A stretch of DNA of 64,000 nucleotides from NCBI GenBank assembly GCA_022578605.1, contig MU394143.1, positions 1 through 64,000 on the forward strand. The letters run 5' to 3'. The notes below the pieces were generated by a model, which saw only the letters and a list, made by a program, of their open reading frames with translations, was not told the origin of the DNA and ran no database searches. This document shows positions 55,384 to 64,000 of this stretch, piece by piece; the stretch's first letter is position 1, and every line of letters starts with the position of its first letter. This stretch comes from Camillea tinctor (Eukaryota > Ascomycota > Sordariomycetes > Xylariales > Xylariaceae). The position numbers and the translations under genes are program-made.

Positions 55384-57016
55384 ATGGCTCCTCCCTTTCG
55401 TGCCGAGCATATGGGCTCGCTTTTGCGTCCCGATGAACTTCTCGAGGTGCGAGCTACCATCCGAGATAAAGGTATTTCCGCCGAAGAGGCAGGGCTTCCT
55501 GCTGTTGAGAAGAAGGCTGTGGGCGATGTCATCAAGCTGCAGCAAGAGCTGGGTCTCAAAGCCGTCACCTCAGGCGAGTACAACCGTACTCGGTTCTGGG
55601 GTCTAACCTGGGACGAATTCGTTGGTACCATCCGTTTGCAAGACGCCGAGGCCAGCATGTTCCGTCTCTACCACCCAGATGTCGTGAGCTTGATCGAGAA
55701 GGACCGGAAAGTGATGTATGTGCTTCATCGCCTTGGCTTTATGTCCACCTATGGCTTTATTCCCGGGCTCCCCCCCGATGATTTCCCTTCGTGAAACCGG
55801 GGATCACTATTAACTTTCGTTTTCAAAAGGCCCGGAGACTCGGTGATCGCTGGAGAGAAGTTGTCATACGACCCTAGCAAGTCTGTCTCCAACTTGCACG
55901 AACTTCAGCTGTGCCAGGCTTTCGTGCCCAAGGAGGAATGGGGAAATATCAAATTAACCATGATCACCCCAGCTTGGTTCCATGGTACGTATAAACAATC
56001 ATTTTCCCTTCAAGCTTCAAATTCGGCCAATTCCTTGGGTTTTTGTTGTGAACTTTTGCGATTCGTATTAAACAGCTAACGCTTCTGATAGTATGTATAA
56101 ATACCCCTTAATTTTTTTTAGACTAGGCCGGTTATAGCCGCCGAACAGCGATATGGTAGCTGCTCTTGGTACTCGTATTGTGATAGTAACAGCCGGTAGA
56201 TGAGATACAAACAAGGTCGATCGTACACCAAGGAGGCCTACGCCAACGATGCTGAGTACTTTCAGGATGTTGCGAAGGTGTATCAGGCGGAGCTAGACAC
56301 TTTATATAAGGCCGGGCTCAGGAACGTCCAGTTTGATGATCCTGGCATGGCGTGTAAGACATTCGTCTTTTCTTTTCAATATTCAACCCAAGCCACCCCC
56401 TCTTCTTTAATGCACGATGACGATGTAGCTTACTCTAGTCAATGAAGATTTCTGCTCGCAGCAATTTCGCCAAGGATGGGAGGAGGATAAGGATAACGAT
56501 GGGTCGGTAGAGGACCTCCTCGATGCGTACATCAAGCTCTACAACGACTCGATCAGCAAGTGTCCCGCCGACTTCCACACCGGAATCCATCTCTGTCGCG
56601 GTAACTTTATCGGCGGGCGGCATTTCGCCGAGGGTGCGTACGACATCATTGCCAAGAAGCTCTTCCAGAACCTTAACGTCAACACGTTCTACCTGGAGTA
56701 TGATACGGAACGCTCGGGCGGCTTTGAGCCCCTGAAGTTCTTGCCTAAGAATAAGTACGTGGTTATCGGCGTGATTAGCACTAAATTGCGGGAGCTTGAA
56801 GATAAGGAGGCTATGAAGGAGCGGATCTATAAGGCCGCTGACTTTGTAGCGGAGGGGCGCGGCGAGACTCGCGAGGAGGCAATCAAGAGCATCTGCGTTA
56901 GCCCCCAGTGTGGCTTCAGCACCCACGAAAGCGGGTATCCCTTGACTCTGGAAGATGAGAAGAAGAAGCTATCATTGGTACGACAAATCGCAGATGATAT
57001 CTGGGGTGAGCCCTGA
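55384..57016 (+). CDS. Cobalamin-independent methionine synthase-like (UROD/MetE) protein
   Basis: Four exons (55384-55715, 55830-55984, 56200-56353, 56448-57016) encode about 402 residues. Motifs fit the short MetE-C-terminal-like (YxjG-type) family: PPFRAEHMGSLLRP, KAVTSGEYNRTRFW, MRYKQGRSYTKEAYANDAEY, GLRNVQFDDPGM and YFCSQQFRQGW. The zinc-site pieces are FHTGIHLCRGNF and, near the end, SPQCGFSTHESG. The family is about 380-410 residues and is related to, but shorter than, Met6; the reaction is usually unproven, probably methyl transfer to a thiol. Odd point: with canonical GT-AG splicing, exon 2 ends CAT-G and exon 3 begins ATG-AGA, leaving one extra base, so the frame does not close. A GG donor, a one-base insertion or an undetected micro-exon could explain it. 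The rest is intact. Confidence 0.85.
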
Positions 57017-57594
57017 AGCTGGGTACAGCGGGGAGACAACCAAAAAGAAAAAGGAAAAAAGGAAAAAAAAAAGGGGGGGGGGGGCGGCATGCATCATACT
57101 TGGTTACTTCAACATACCAAAAAAAAAGGAACAGGACGGCCGGTGTTCACGAAATAGGGGCATCATGATAGAGAATCAACTTCCATGGCTACATCGGGAT
57201 ACACAAGATTTTTTAAAAGGAGGCTTCTATAATTAGCTACGTAGCGTACATGTAGGAATAAATGTTCCTGCTACCTCAATTTTATATGTACCACCCGAGC
57301 ATGAGCATAGATACGTCTCGTTGGTGCAACTCCTCACAAAGTACAATGATTAGAAAGTGCATGTAGATAGTGTCACCATCCCAGCAATGGATTTATGAGG
57401 CAACTGGAACATGGTATTTGTTGCTTAAACTGCCTGGACCTGAAAACCCTAGGACTCCTTTTATCTTTTAGATTGTACAATCCCGCAACCTAACTAACAG
57501 GCTCAAATCGGAACTATTCTCTTTTAATTTCCATATAGTACATAGGACACAACCCATTAGGATACACTGGGAAGCTCCCTTGGATGTTGAGAAT
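57017..57594. other. Convergent intergenic region
   Basis: It lies between two 3' ends. Contains A- and G-homopolymers (about 57055-57084). No gene. Confidence 0.6.
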
Positions 57595-58927
57595 CTACGT
57601 CAATTCAATAACCCAGCCATCACCTTGTGGTACTCCTTTGGCGTCGATACCGCCCCACACGACCACCTTGGTTTTGTCTGCAGTGACATCGTACCCAAAC
57701 GAGCTCCTGGGCCCGGGGTGGGCCTTTCCCTGTGCCTGACGGTCACCAGGAGCCTGCACTTCAACTTCTGCCCAAGTAGACCGACCAGTATCAGCACCTA
57801 GTTGAGAGCGTATCTGGTCCTTTATTTTTGCCGGCTTGATGGCTTCGGTGACGTTGGTCGATGCGTGGGGCTCCAGGTCACTTGACGGTAACTGGAACGT
57901 CCAGAGGTCACTCCATTGCAAGAAACCACCATGGCTTGCCATATTTCGTTGTTCGCCAAAGAAGTAAAGGAGATAATTCCGACCGTAGCCAGTAGTAACA
58001 GGTACCAAACCTCCATTCTCGCGGGATTTGGGACCGGGGGTCAGGGGGTTTATAGGGAAAGAGATGGTCTCCCAGGTTGGTGGTTCAGCAGATACCCTGA
58101 CCTTTAGACTATGTATGTCATTGCTAAGCAAACCTGAGGCTGTGATGAGATACAGTGTGTCCCCAGAGAGGGCAGCGCTTTTTGTAGCAACAGGTGCGTG
58201 TGGGAACTGGTTCCATACGTTGGCGCAGCAATCGAAACGCCAGACATCGGTCAACGGCGAACCACTATAATCTAGTCCACCGTAAAGAATCAAATTACCA
58301 TCGTGAGAGAAGAGCTTTCCGTTGCTTCGTGGGGGTGGTACTCTTTCTGGGTGGCTGCTAGGTTCCAAGATATCCCATGATGACTTTTCCGTATCGTATA
58401 GCCATATGCGCGAGCCTTCGTCTACAAGCTTTCCTACTTCATCACACCCGCCGTAGATAGCGATACGAGTTCCAAGCGCACAGGCTGCATGGTTCGTACG
58501 TGGTGTGGGGACAGGCTTGCTTTCGCCGGTGGCAATGGCTGGCAAGACTTGGTACTCGGGGGCTGGGGCACCTTTGACCGGCAGGGCAATAGAATGTATG
58601 TCGTTGCTTGCAAGCTTCTCATGGCTCGTCCAACCACCAAAAATATAGGCCTTCTTATTCACGATGGTGACGGTATGGTGGGATCGAATGAGCGACGAGC
58701 TTAGAGTTTCGAGTTCCAAAAAGTTAGAAAGGCTCGATAAGAACAAGAGGGGCTTTCAGTTTCGAATAAACCTACCTGGATTTGTCGTCCATGGTGGAAG
58801 CTAGCTGTGAGAAAGTCGCCTTGAGAGGCATGGTAGGCTTTGCTATAGCGTACCCGGCAGCGCCAGCTTGGACACCCGTAGAGACCACCTCTTCGGCGGC
58901 CCAGAGGCCAGCAACTACTTCGGCCAT
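57595..58927 (-). CDS. Kelch-repeat protein
   Basis: Exons 58776-58927 and 57595-58699 give 418 residues; the 76-bp intron runs from GTAGGT to CTAAG. Exon 1 encodes MAEVVAGLWAAEEVVSTGVQ and an Ala/Gly-rich stretch. About six kelch blades follow, each with a hydrophobic strand ending in GG or a variant: TIVNKKAYIFGGW, ALGTRIAIYGGCDE, SHDGNLILYGGLDY, LSGDTLYLITASG, GRNYLLYFFGEQ and DKTKVVVWGGID. The consensus W/Y and RS/PR positions between strands are present (TPRTNHAACA, PPRSNGKLF). It would fold as a six-bladed beta-propeller for protein binding. No BTB or catalytic domain is attached, so the partner is unknown. It shares a 1-kb divergent promoter with the PrpD-family gene. Confidence 0.85.
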
Positions 58928-59103
58928 GTTGAGTTGTCCGAAACCCTTTAAGATCTTTTGATTAGGTAGGTTATAGCATAGCCTGAACGGGTTGTGACGG
59001 TGTTGGTACTAGGTATCAAGGATGGTTGTGTTATGTTGTTGTAAGTGGATAAGAATAGCTGAAAGGGGCAATATGTTGACTACATACTATGTACTACACT
59101 ACA

Positions 59104-59113
59104 TACCTAGGTA
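59104..59113. repeat. TACCTAGGTA palindrome
   Basis: Perfect copy about 180 bp upstream of the kelch gene start (minus strand). Confidence 0.8.
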
Positions 59114-59394
59114 ACCTACGTAGGTACCTACCTAAATAGGGAAGCATTAAGTGGGAAGCGACTAGCAGTGATGTCATAAAGTTTGTTACATAGTAGGTAC
59201 CTATCTACGCATACCTTTTAAGAGAACATAAAAGGAGGGAGCGATACCTAGTGTATGTAAGACGGGAAGTCAATGACGCAACTGCTACCAATGCCTGCAT
59301 TAAAAAAAGGACTTGGAGGTTGGTGGTGGACGTAATTAAACTCTAAACCTCCCATTGATGCATACACACATGGTCATATATAACTTACTTAACC

Positions 59395-59404
59395 TACCTA
59401 GGTA
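59395..59404. repeat. TACCTAGGTA palindrome
   Basis: Perfect copy within ACCTACCTAGGTACCTACC, about 560 bp upstream of the PrpD-family gene. Confidence 0.8.
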
Positions 59405-59958
59405 CCTACCTAACCCAGGGTAGTTTATAGTCTCAATATTGTTGAAACCCCTTTTAATTAATGAATGGTATAAATGCATACAGCTAGCTACCCCTTATTG
59501 CCCTCCCTGCTCTGTCATCACCCCCCTTCGCCCCTTTCACTACTACCACATCTGAGTACTTCTATTGAAAAAAGACTACCATATAAATTTTAACTCTATT
59601 AGATTTGAAGATATAAGAGTGAAGGTAGGGTCAACTACACCGACAATAAATTCCTTCAGGAGGTAATAGGAATAATCAAACTCAACCAGCCGCGCTGTAT
59701 CTAGCTATAACCTCCTTTTATTGTTTAGAAACCCCGCGGTATAATGCCTTGCATACCACTTGACTCGTAGTTATTGATCACCTGTTATCCCCGCGTTATG
59801 TGCGGCAAGGCGTCTCGGCAGCTGAGATTGCTCCCTTTCTCCTCACCCCCTTTATATATACCTTCCCTAAGGGGAAGCCTTGATGCCTCCGCTTCCAATT
59901 TGCTGATCCTCCATAGCAATACCATTAATCTAGGCTAACGTACTTACATTTTCTGGCA

Positions 59959-61341
59959 ATGGAGCAGGCTGATGAGAGCATCAATGGGGCGACCAACATC
60001 ACTGAAGAGCTCTGCAAATTCGTTGTCCACGCGAAATATGACATGTTGGACCCTGAACTCATTGCTAAACTCAAGGACCTCATCGTAGACCTTATCGGTA
60101 TATCCGCTGGTGCTGCGATCGTTTGCGAATCCACCGAGCCATTCATCCAGGCAATCGCAGCTTTGGGTGGCAAATCCGGCGAGTCAACCGTATTCACTAA
60201 GGGGAAGACCTTCTCTCCCCAGTATGCCGGTCTCCTAAACGCTGCTCTCGCACATTCCTTTGACTTTGACGACACGCACGCCTCGTCCATTCTGCATCCT
60301 GGAACCACTGCTATCCCAGCTGCCCTCGTACAGGGTGAGCTGTCAAATTGCGACGGCAAGACGCTGCTTGTAGGCATCGCTGTCGGTTACGAGGTAACCT
60401 GCAGAATAGGGAGGGCCTATAACTTTGGGGGCTATACTAGGGGCTTCCATAACACAGCCACCGCTGGGATTTTTGGCGCCGTAGCCTCGATAGCTAAGAT
60501 CAGGGGCTTGTCTCTTGTTCAGCTGAACAATGCCTTTGGTCTGGCCTTGTCCAAAGCCTCAGGATCGATGCAGTTCCTAGATAATGGATCATGGAATAAG
60601 AGGCTTCATCCAGGATTCGCAGTCCACGATGCATTCGTTGCCGTCGCCTTGGCGCAAGCAGGTGTAATAGGAGCTACCAAACCCCTTGAAGGTAAATATG
60701 GAGCACTGCACTCTTTTTCGGCTTCGTCCAAGACGGATGGCTTGATTGAAGGGCTAGGGACCGATTGGATCTTTCGAACCACAGCTATAAAGCCGTTTCC
60801 GGCTTGTCGCATGACCCATTCAGCCATTGAGGTGGTCTCCGATACCGCAAAGACGGCTGCTGGAAAATCCGTGGAAAGAATCACGGTTGAGTTATCGCCG
60901 GGTTGTTATCCCATTGTTGGCCCACCGGATCCTAACAAGATTCACCCAAAAACGATTGTTGATGGTCAGTTCAGCATGTACTATCAAGTAGCTATTGCAT
61001 GGATACATGGCATGGATATCGGATGGAAGATGTACGACAAGAGCAACATGGATAGCGCTGAAGTTGCTGAGCTATGTGAAAAAGTCGAGGTAATGGTCAA
61101 TGATGAAGTAGTGGATCTTGAGGCCAGATTGACGTTTGCCTGGACTGACGGAACGAAGACCGAGGCTGGGAGAGTCTTCCCGCTAGGGGAGGATGAACAC
61201 CCCTTCTCAAAAGCTCGCGTGCATAGCAAATTCCTTGGTATGGTTGCTTCTGCGTATGATGATAGAACCGCCAGGGCCATTCTCGATGTCGTTGAGAAGC
61301 TTGATCGGTGTAATGCGGTGGACCTTATGTCGTTACTATAA
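59959..61341 (+). CDS. MmgE/PrpD-family protein (2-methylcitrate dehydratase / cis-aconitate decarboxylase-like)
   Basis: A single exon encodes 460 residues, the usual family length (about 450-500). The helical first domain has LKDLIVDLIGISAGA, then STVFTKGKTFSPQYAGLLNA. The signature active-site loop is HSFDFDDTHASSILHPGTTA, with the conserved Asp and His residues. Then come VGYEVTCRIGRA, GFHNTATAGIFGAVA, LALSKASGS and PGFAVHDAFVAVALAQAGV. The lid domain includes KPFPACRMTHSAIEV. The family includes 2-methylcitrate dehydratase (propionate breakdown) and cis-aconitate decarboxylase (itaconate). The sequence does not let me choose; many fungal paralogues act on unknown acids. No mitochondrial presequence is obvious, so cytosolic location is likely. 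No methylcitrate-cycle partner gene is adjacent. Confidence 0.9.
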   Translation: MEQADESINGATNITEELCKFVVHAKYDMLDPELIAKLKDLIVDLIGISAGAAIVCESTEPFIQAIAALGGKSGESTVFTKGKTFSPQYAGLLNAALAHSFDFDDTHASSILHPGTTAIPAALVQGELSNCDGKTLLVGIAVGYEVTCRIGRAYNFGGYTRGFHNTATAGIFGAVASIAKIRGLSLVQLNNAFGLALSKASGSMQFLDNGSWNKRLHPGFAVHDAFVAVALAQAGVIGATKPLEGKYGALHSFSASSKTDGLIEGLGTDWIFRTTAIKPFPACRMTHSAIEVVSDTAKTAAGKSVERITVELSPGCYPIVGPPDPNKIHPKTIVDGQFSMYYQVAIAWIHGMDIGWKMYDKSNMDSAEVAELCEKVEVMVNDEVVDLEARLTFAWTDGTKTEAGRVFPLGEDEHPFSKARVHSKFLGMVASAYDDRTARAILDVVEKLDRCNAVDLMSLL

Positions 61342-61766
61342 GGGGGAATTATGAGGCACCACTCATTTAACATTAAGCTTGGAATTCGATTGACGATCCT
61401 GAATTCATATATTTTATTTGATTCTAACGGCTAAAACAATAGGTTATGGTATTTGCGCAGAACTTACCTTGGTATCTTTTATTTTATTTTGTTTTGTTTT
61501 GTTTCTTAAAAAAACATCGCTATTCACAGCTTCTCATAACTTAATTGATCTATATAAAGGATGTGAAAGAATTAGATATCAAAAGCCGCTATATGTACTT
61601 TGCGCTACTAACCTCAAATTGTTACAGTACTCAAGTAGTCGTTGCATCAGTCGAGCATATGCACAGAGTTGTATGCCGGTAATGAACGTACATCCCCTAG
61701 TCAATAGTGTTGAGGCCCGAAGATCAAAATTTTGTGAGGCATATATCTTGAGTCCTGGACGACATT
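61342..61766. other. Convergent intergenic region
   Basis: No gene recognised; AT-rich 3' sequence including a TTTTATTTTG-type tract (about 61475-61510). Confidence 0.6.
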
Positions 61767-63068
61767 TCAAGGGAAGGTCCTCGACGACCAGCATCGTTTC
61801 ATCGCGATCCATGCTTCACGATCTTGCTCAACCTGCATATCTGGGTTTTGCATGACATCTATGAAAGCGCCATTCTTCTTCTTTGTCTCCAGATCCAGCA
61901 CAAACGCATCGATTGACGTAGATGCAGATGTCGGTGGCGACGGGCCTCGCAAGTTCCTATCTAGGAAGCACCAGGCGAGCTCGACAAGCTTGCTCTCGTC
62001 GTGAGTCGTATCGCGGAACTTTCCTACCTTGCGTAGATACTGAACCCATTCTCGCACGCTGCGACCATTGGCTAAGTCGTGTCCTGTGTAGAAGCATTTC
62101 TCCTCTGCTGCGAGGTGGCTAGTACGTGTCTCAACTTTTAAAAAATCTCTAACGAACCGCTCGCCGTGAACCCTCACCTCTGAGCTGTCCGAACTAGAGG
62201 CTTCACCATGGCGTGCGAGCCGGTCCTGATGCCGCAGGTGTCGGTCTACAAGCCACAGGCGATGTGAAATCCCAGCACTTAGATCCTTGATCTCGTCGAT
62301 CTCAGACTTATGGTCCGCGTCACCCCCACTGACCCCGAACTCCCGCGTATTGTCCCGAACCGTCGCGTCGAGGGTATATCTGATTCCCTCTTTTGTCACT
62401 TTACCGGTGCGGGCCTCAAGCTTTAGGATGAACTGGGACATGCGCGTTAGGCTCTTATGAGCAGCGACAAGAGCGTTGGAAATCTCCTGTTCACGCGATA
62501 TCTTAGGGGAGGCGGTTGACGACTCTGCTTTTGGTGTTGTAACCGTCTTCTCCTCGGATTTGGATTTTTGGGACTCTTGAACGGTGCTGCTCTTACTTTC
62601 TGTATGTTGTCTGGAGCCGCGGTTATGACGTGGTCGCTTGTTGTTATTACCTCGAGCTGTGGTATGGGATTTGTTGGGATTAGGAACAATATCAGAGCCG
62701 GTATCACGTAGATGCCCGAACAAGGGCTCATCTTCGCTTTCGTATGGTTCAGGAAGCTCAGGGGGCTCGGCTCTATCTTTCCATACACAAATATCATCAT
62801 CCTCTTCTTCCCCATCAGACAACGCTAAGGCATGGTACGGTCGGGTATCGTAAGTACCCCGGTTATAATACTTCGCCATCACGTGGCTGTTTTCCAAAAT
62901 TCTGGTTATATAACTGGTTTCCTTATCGTGAGGCTTTAACTTATGAAGCCAATAGACATCAATGATACCAATGCTCGTTTTTCTTTTCTGATTTGGAGGC
63001 ATAGTTGCCTTAATATAAGCTAGAAGGCTCTTTCTATCGTAGACGTCTTCTTTGTTTCGTCTGAACAT
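61767..63068 (-). CDS. Orphan hypothetical protein, 433 residues
   Basis: A single open frame starting MFRRNKEDVYDRKSLLAYIK. I do not recognise the family. Residues 1-85 look globular (IGIIDVYWLHKLKPHDKETS, RILENSHVMAKYYNRGTY). Residues about 85-190 are disordered, with an acidic GEEEDDD and a Lys/Ser/Glu-rich segment. Residues 195-430 are mostly helical and charged, for example ISNALVAAHKSLTRMSQFIL, ISHRLWLVDRHLRHQDRLAR and SVREWVQYLRKVGKFRDT. The NLS-like KRPRHNRGSRQH suggests a nuclear protein. It has no signal peptide or membrane span. It is likely a real gene because codon use and length are coherent, but introns may have been missed at either end. Confidence 0.6.
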   Translation of the reverse strand: MFRRNKEDVYDRKSLLAYIKATMPPNQKRKTSIGIIDVYWLHKLKPHDKETSYITRILENSHVMAKYYNRGTYDTRPYHALALSDGEEEDDDICVWKDRAEPPELPEPYESEDEPLFGHLRDTGSDIVPNPNKSHTTARGNNNKRPRHNRGSRQHTESKSSTVQESQKSKSEEKTVTTPKAESSTASPKISREQEISNALVAAHKSLTRMSQFILKLEARTGKVTKEGIRYTLDATVRDNTREFGVSGGDADHKSEIDEIKDLSAGISHRLWLVDRHLRHQDRLARHGEASSSDSSEVRVHGERFVRDFLKVETRTSHLAAEEKCFYTGHDLANGRSVREWVQYLRKVGKFRDTTHDESKLVELAWCFLDRNLRGPSPPTSASTSIDAFVLDLETKKKNGAFIDVMQNPDMQVEQDREAWIAMKRCWSSRTFP

Positions 63069-64000
63069 GCATAAAGAGTACTCGGCAGTGTTTCAAAACT
63101 TAAGCTAAGTAAGCATTAGGAACCCCCCTAAATTAACAAAGGATTCCATTGTCTAAAGGTATGAATACTCTATCTAGCCACGGTTGAAACAAGGAGCGGT
63201 ATGCTCCCTTATAATAATGACAGTCCCCTATATTCTTTATAGTCGGGTTTGTCTTTTCTCTTATGGAGTTTTAGGAATTTGATATGTTCACAATGCCCTT
63301 GTAGGGACAGCCAAGGAAACAACAATGTATTTGTTTGTATTTCTTTGAAAAGGAACGTATAGTTCTTAGACTTCTATGGGCGACGTGGGAATTCTGCTAC
63401 ACCTAGACTCCGTACATAAGAACCGCGACCTCCTCTCTTAATAATTGTATGACATGAAATTCAACGACCAAATTTTTTCTGTTCAATTTATTCAGCCTTC
63501 ACCAGGTAGTGAGGGTGGGATATCTAGATACAGTTGTGCGAGTTTCCTCTTTTATCATATTTTATTTTAGTATTGCCCCAGATATTGTGCCGCCACTGAT
63601 GCCCCTGCAGACTACACCACTCACTGCACCCTCTACACACCTCGAATATGCGACATTCAAGCCTAAGTTAAGTCTTACGATCCCGAACACAGAATCCCCT
63701 GAGCCAATACCCGTTTCGACTTGTACTGACTTTGTGCTTGATATTGGTCAAATGACATATGTCTCTAATAGTTCCGATCTCACTACTACGACCTGCACTC
63801 GATCTCATGCTGGGAGCATATGTGAATATTGTTACCAGCATAACCTTCGTCATAATTTAGGACACGACCATAGGGCGCTCTGGAAGAGGTGTTTGGAAAC
63901 CGAGGGTGTCATGGCCTGGCTCGAGTTCCTGATCTTCCTCCAGATGCGGCTCCTAATGGTTATCGTATTCTTGCTCCTAGTTTTATTTATGATACTTATG
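63069..64000. other. Unassigned right edge
   Basis: No supportable gene. The last 150 bases on the plus strand contain protein-like hydrophobic codons (LEFLIFLQMRLLMVIVFLLL) that may belong to a gene continuing beyond the window, but no start or splice site can be fixed. Confidence 0.4.

Larger units (their letters stand above)
58928..59958. other. Divergent promoter region with ACCTA-rich palindromes
   Basis: The region between the kelch and PrpD-family genes carries two TACCTAGGTA palindromes and several half or related sites (GTAGGTACCTAC at about 59119, GTAGGTACCTATC at about 59193). No coding motif. Confidence 0.65.

Noticed and set aside
63850..64000. Membrane protein at the right edge
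   Set aside because: Hydrophobic codons are present but no start, splice site or family motif can be fixed before the window ends.
1..64000. CRISPR array, integron, phage or bacterial operon
   Set aside because: Nothing of this kind seen; intron-bearing genes and a nuclear intron-containing tRNA show eukaryotic nuclear DNA.

Overview
The window is nuclear DNA of a filamentous ascomycete (Pezizomycotina, probably Sordariomycetes). Genes carry short GT-AG introns of about 50-115 bp, and the families are typical of this group: a Zn2Cys6 regulator, a GT69 mannosyltransferase, two Ser/Thr-rich GPI-type wall proteins, a RID/Masc1-type DNA methyltransferase, and eL13 with a start-codon-only first coding exon. 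A ten-N gap at 11233-11242 between long homopolymers marks an assembly junction. Gene models below were spliced by eye.

Layout. 1-4690 is a very AT-rich transposon graveyard. It holds a hAT transposase relic full of stop codons, a 1,030-bp non-autonomous hAT element with perfect 12-bp ends and an 8-bp target duplication, and the two tRNA-headed repeats it landed in. 4961-11110 is a decaying accessory zone: an orphan three-exon gene, a broken DHA2-type MFS pump, a broken DUF1772 (anthrone-oxygenase-like) gene, an apparently intact EthD-domain gene transcribed divergently from it, and M20 peptidase and unidentified gene fragments. Pump + DUF1772 + EthD is the accessory set of emodin/anthraquinone-type polyketide clusters, but no polyketide synthase is present, so this looks like a cluster remnant.

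11.1-64 kb is mostly ordinary housekeeping and conserved fungal genes. In order: a mitochondrial COX14-like protein (12.5 kb), a conserved GYRADCEKC-motif protein (15.3 kb, minus), a dead MDR oxidoreductase (18.6 kb, minus), ribosomal protein eL13 (20.9 kb), a SmgGDS-like armadillo protein (22.4 kb, minus), a small GPI-type protein (26.2 kb), a dead DUF7587 gene (27.8 kb, minus), a GT69 mannosyltransferase (30.3 kb), tRNA-Thr(CGU) with an intron (32.2 kb), DPM3 (32.9 kb), a large coiled-coil nuclear protein (34 kb, minus), a mitochondrial OXLD1-like protein (37 kb), a purine phosphoribosyltransferase XPT1 (38.5 kb, minus), a seven-exon Zn2Cys6 factor (41.9 kb, minus), the RID-type methyltransferase (46.1 kb), a repeat-rich GPI wall protein (51.7 kb), a MetE/UROD-like protein (55.4 kb), a kelch protein (57.6 kb, minus), a MmgE/PrpD-family protein (60 kb) and an orphan 433-residue protein (61.8 kb, minus).

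Connections. The methyltransferase is the homologue of the gene required for repeat-induced point mutation (RIP), and the AT-rich relics at 1-4.7 kb look like products of RIP, so a candidate mutator and its footprint share one window. DPM3 and the GT69 enzyme both belong to mannose glycosylation, and the two GPI-type wall proteins are plausible glycosylation substrates. The palindrome TACCTAGGTA occurs at least nine times, always outside coding exons; it is the most unusual unexplained sequence signal I found. I did not find a convincing wholly new multi-gene system.
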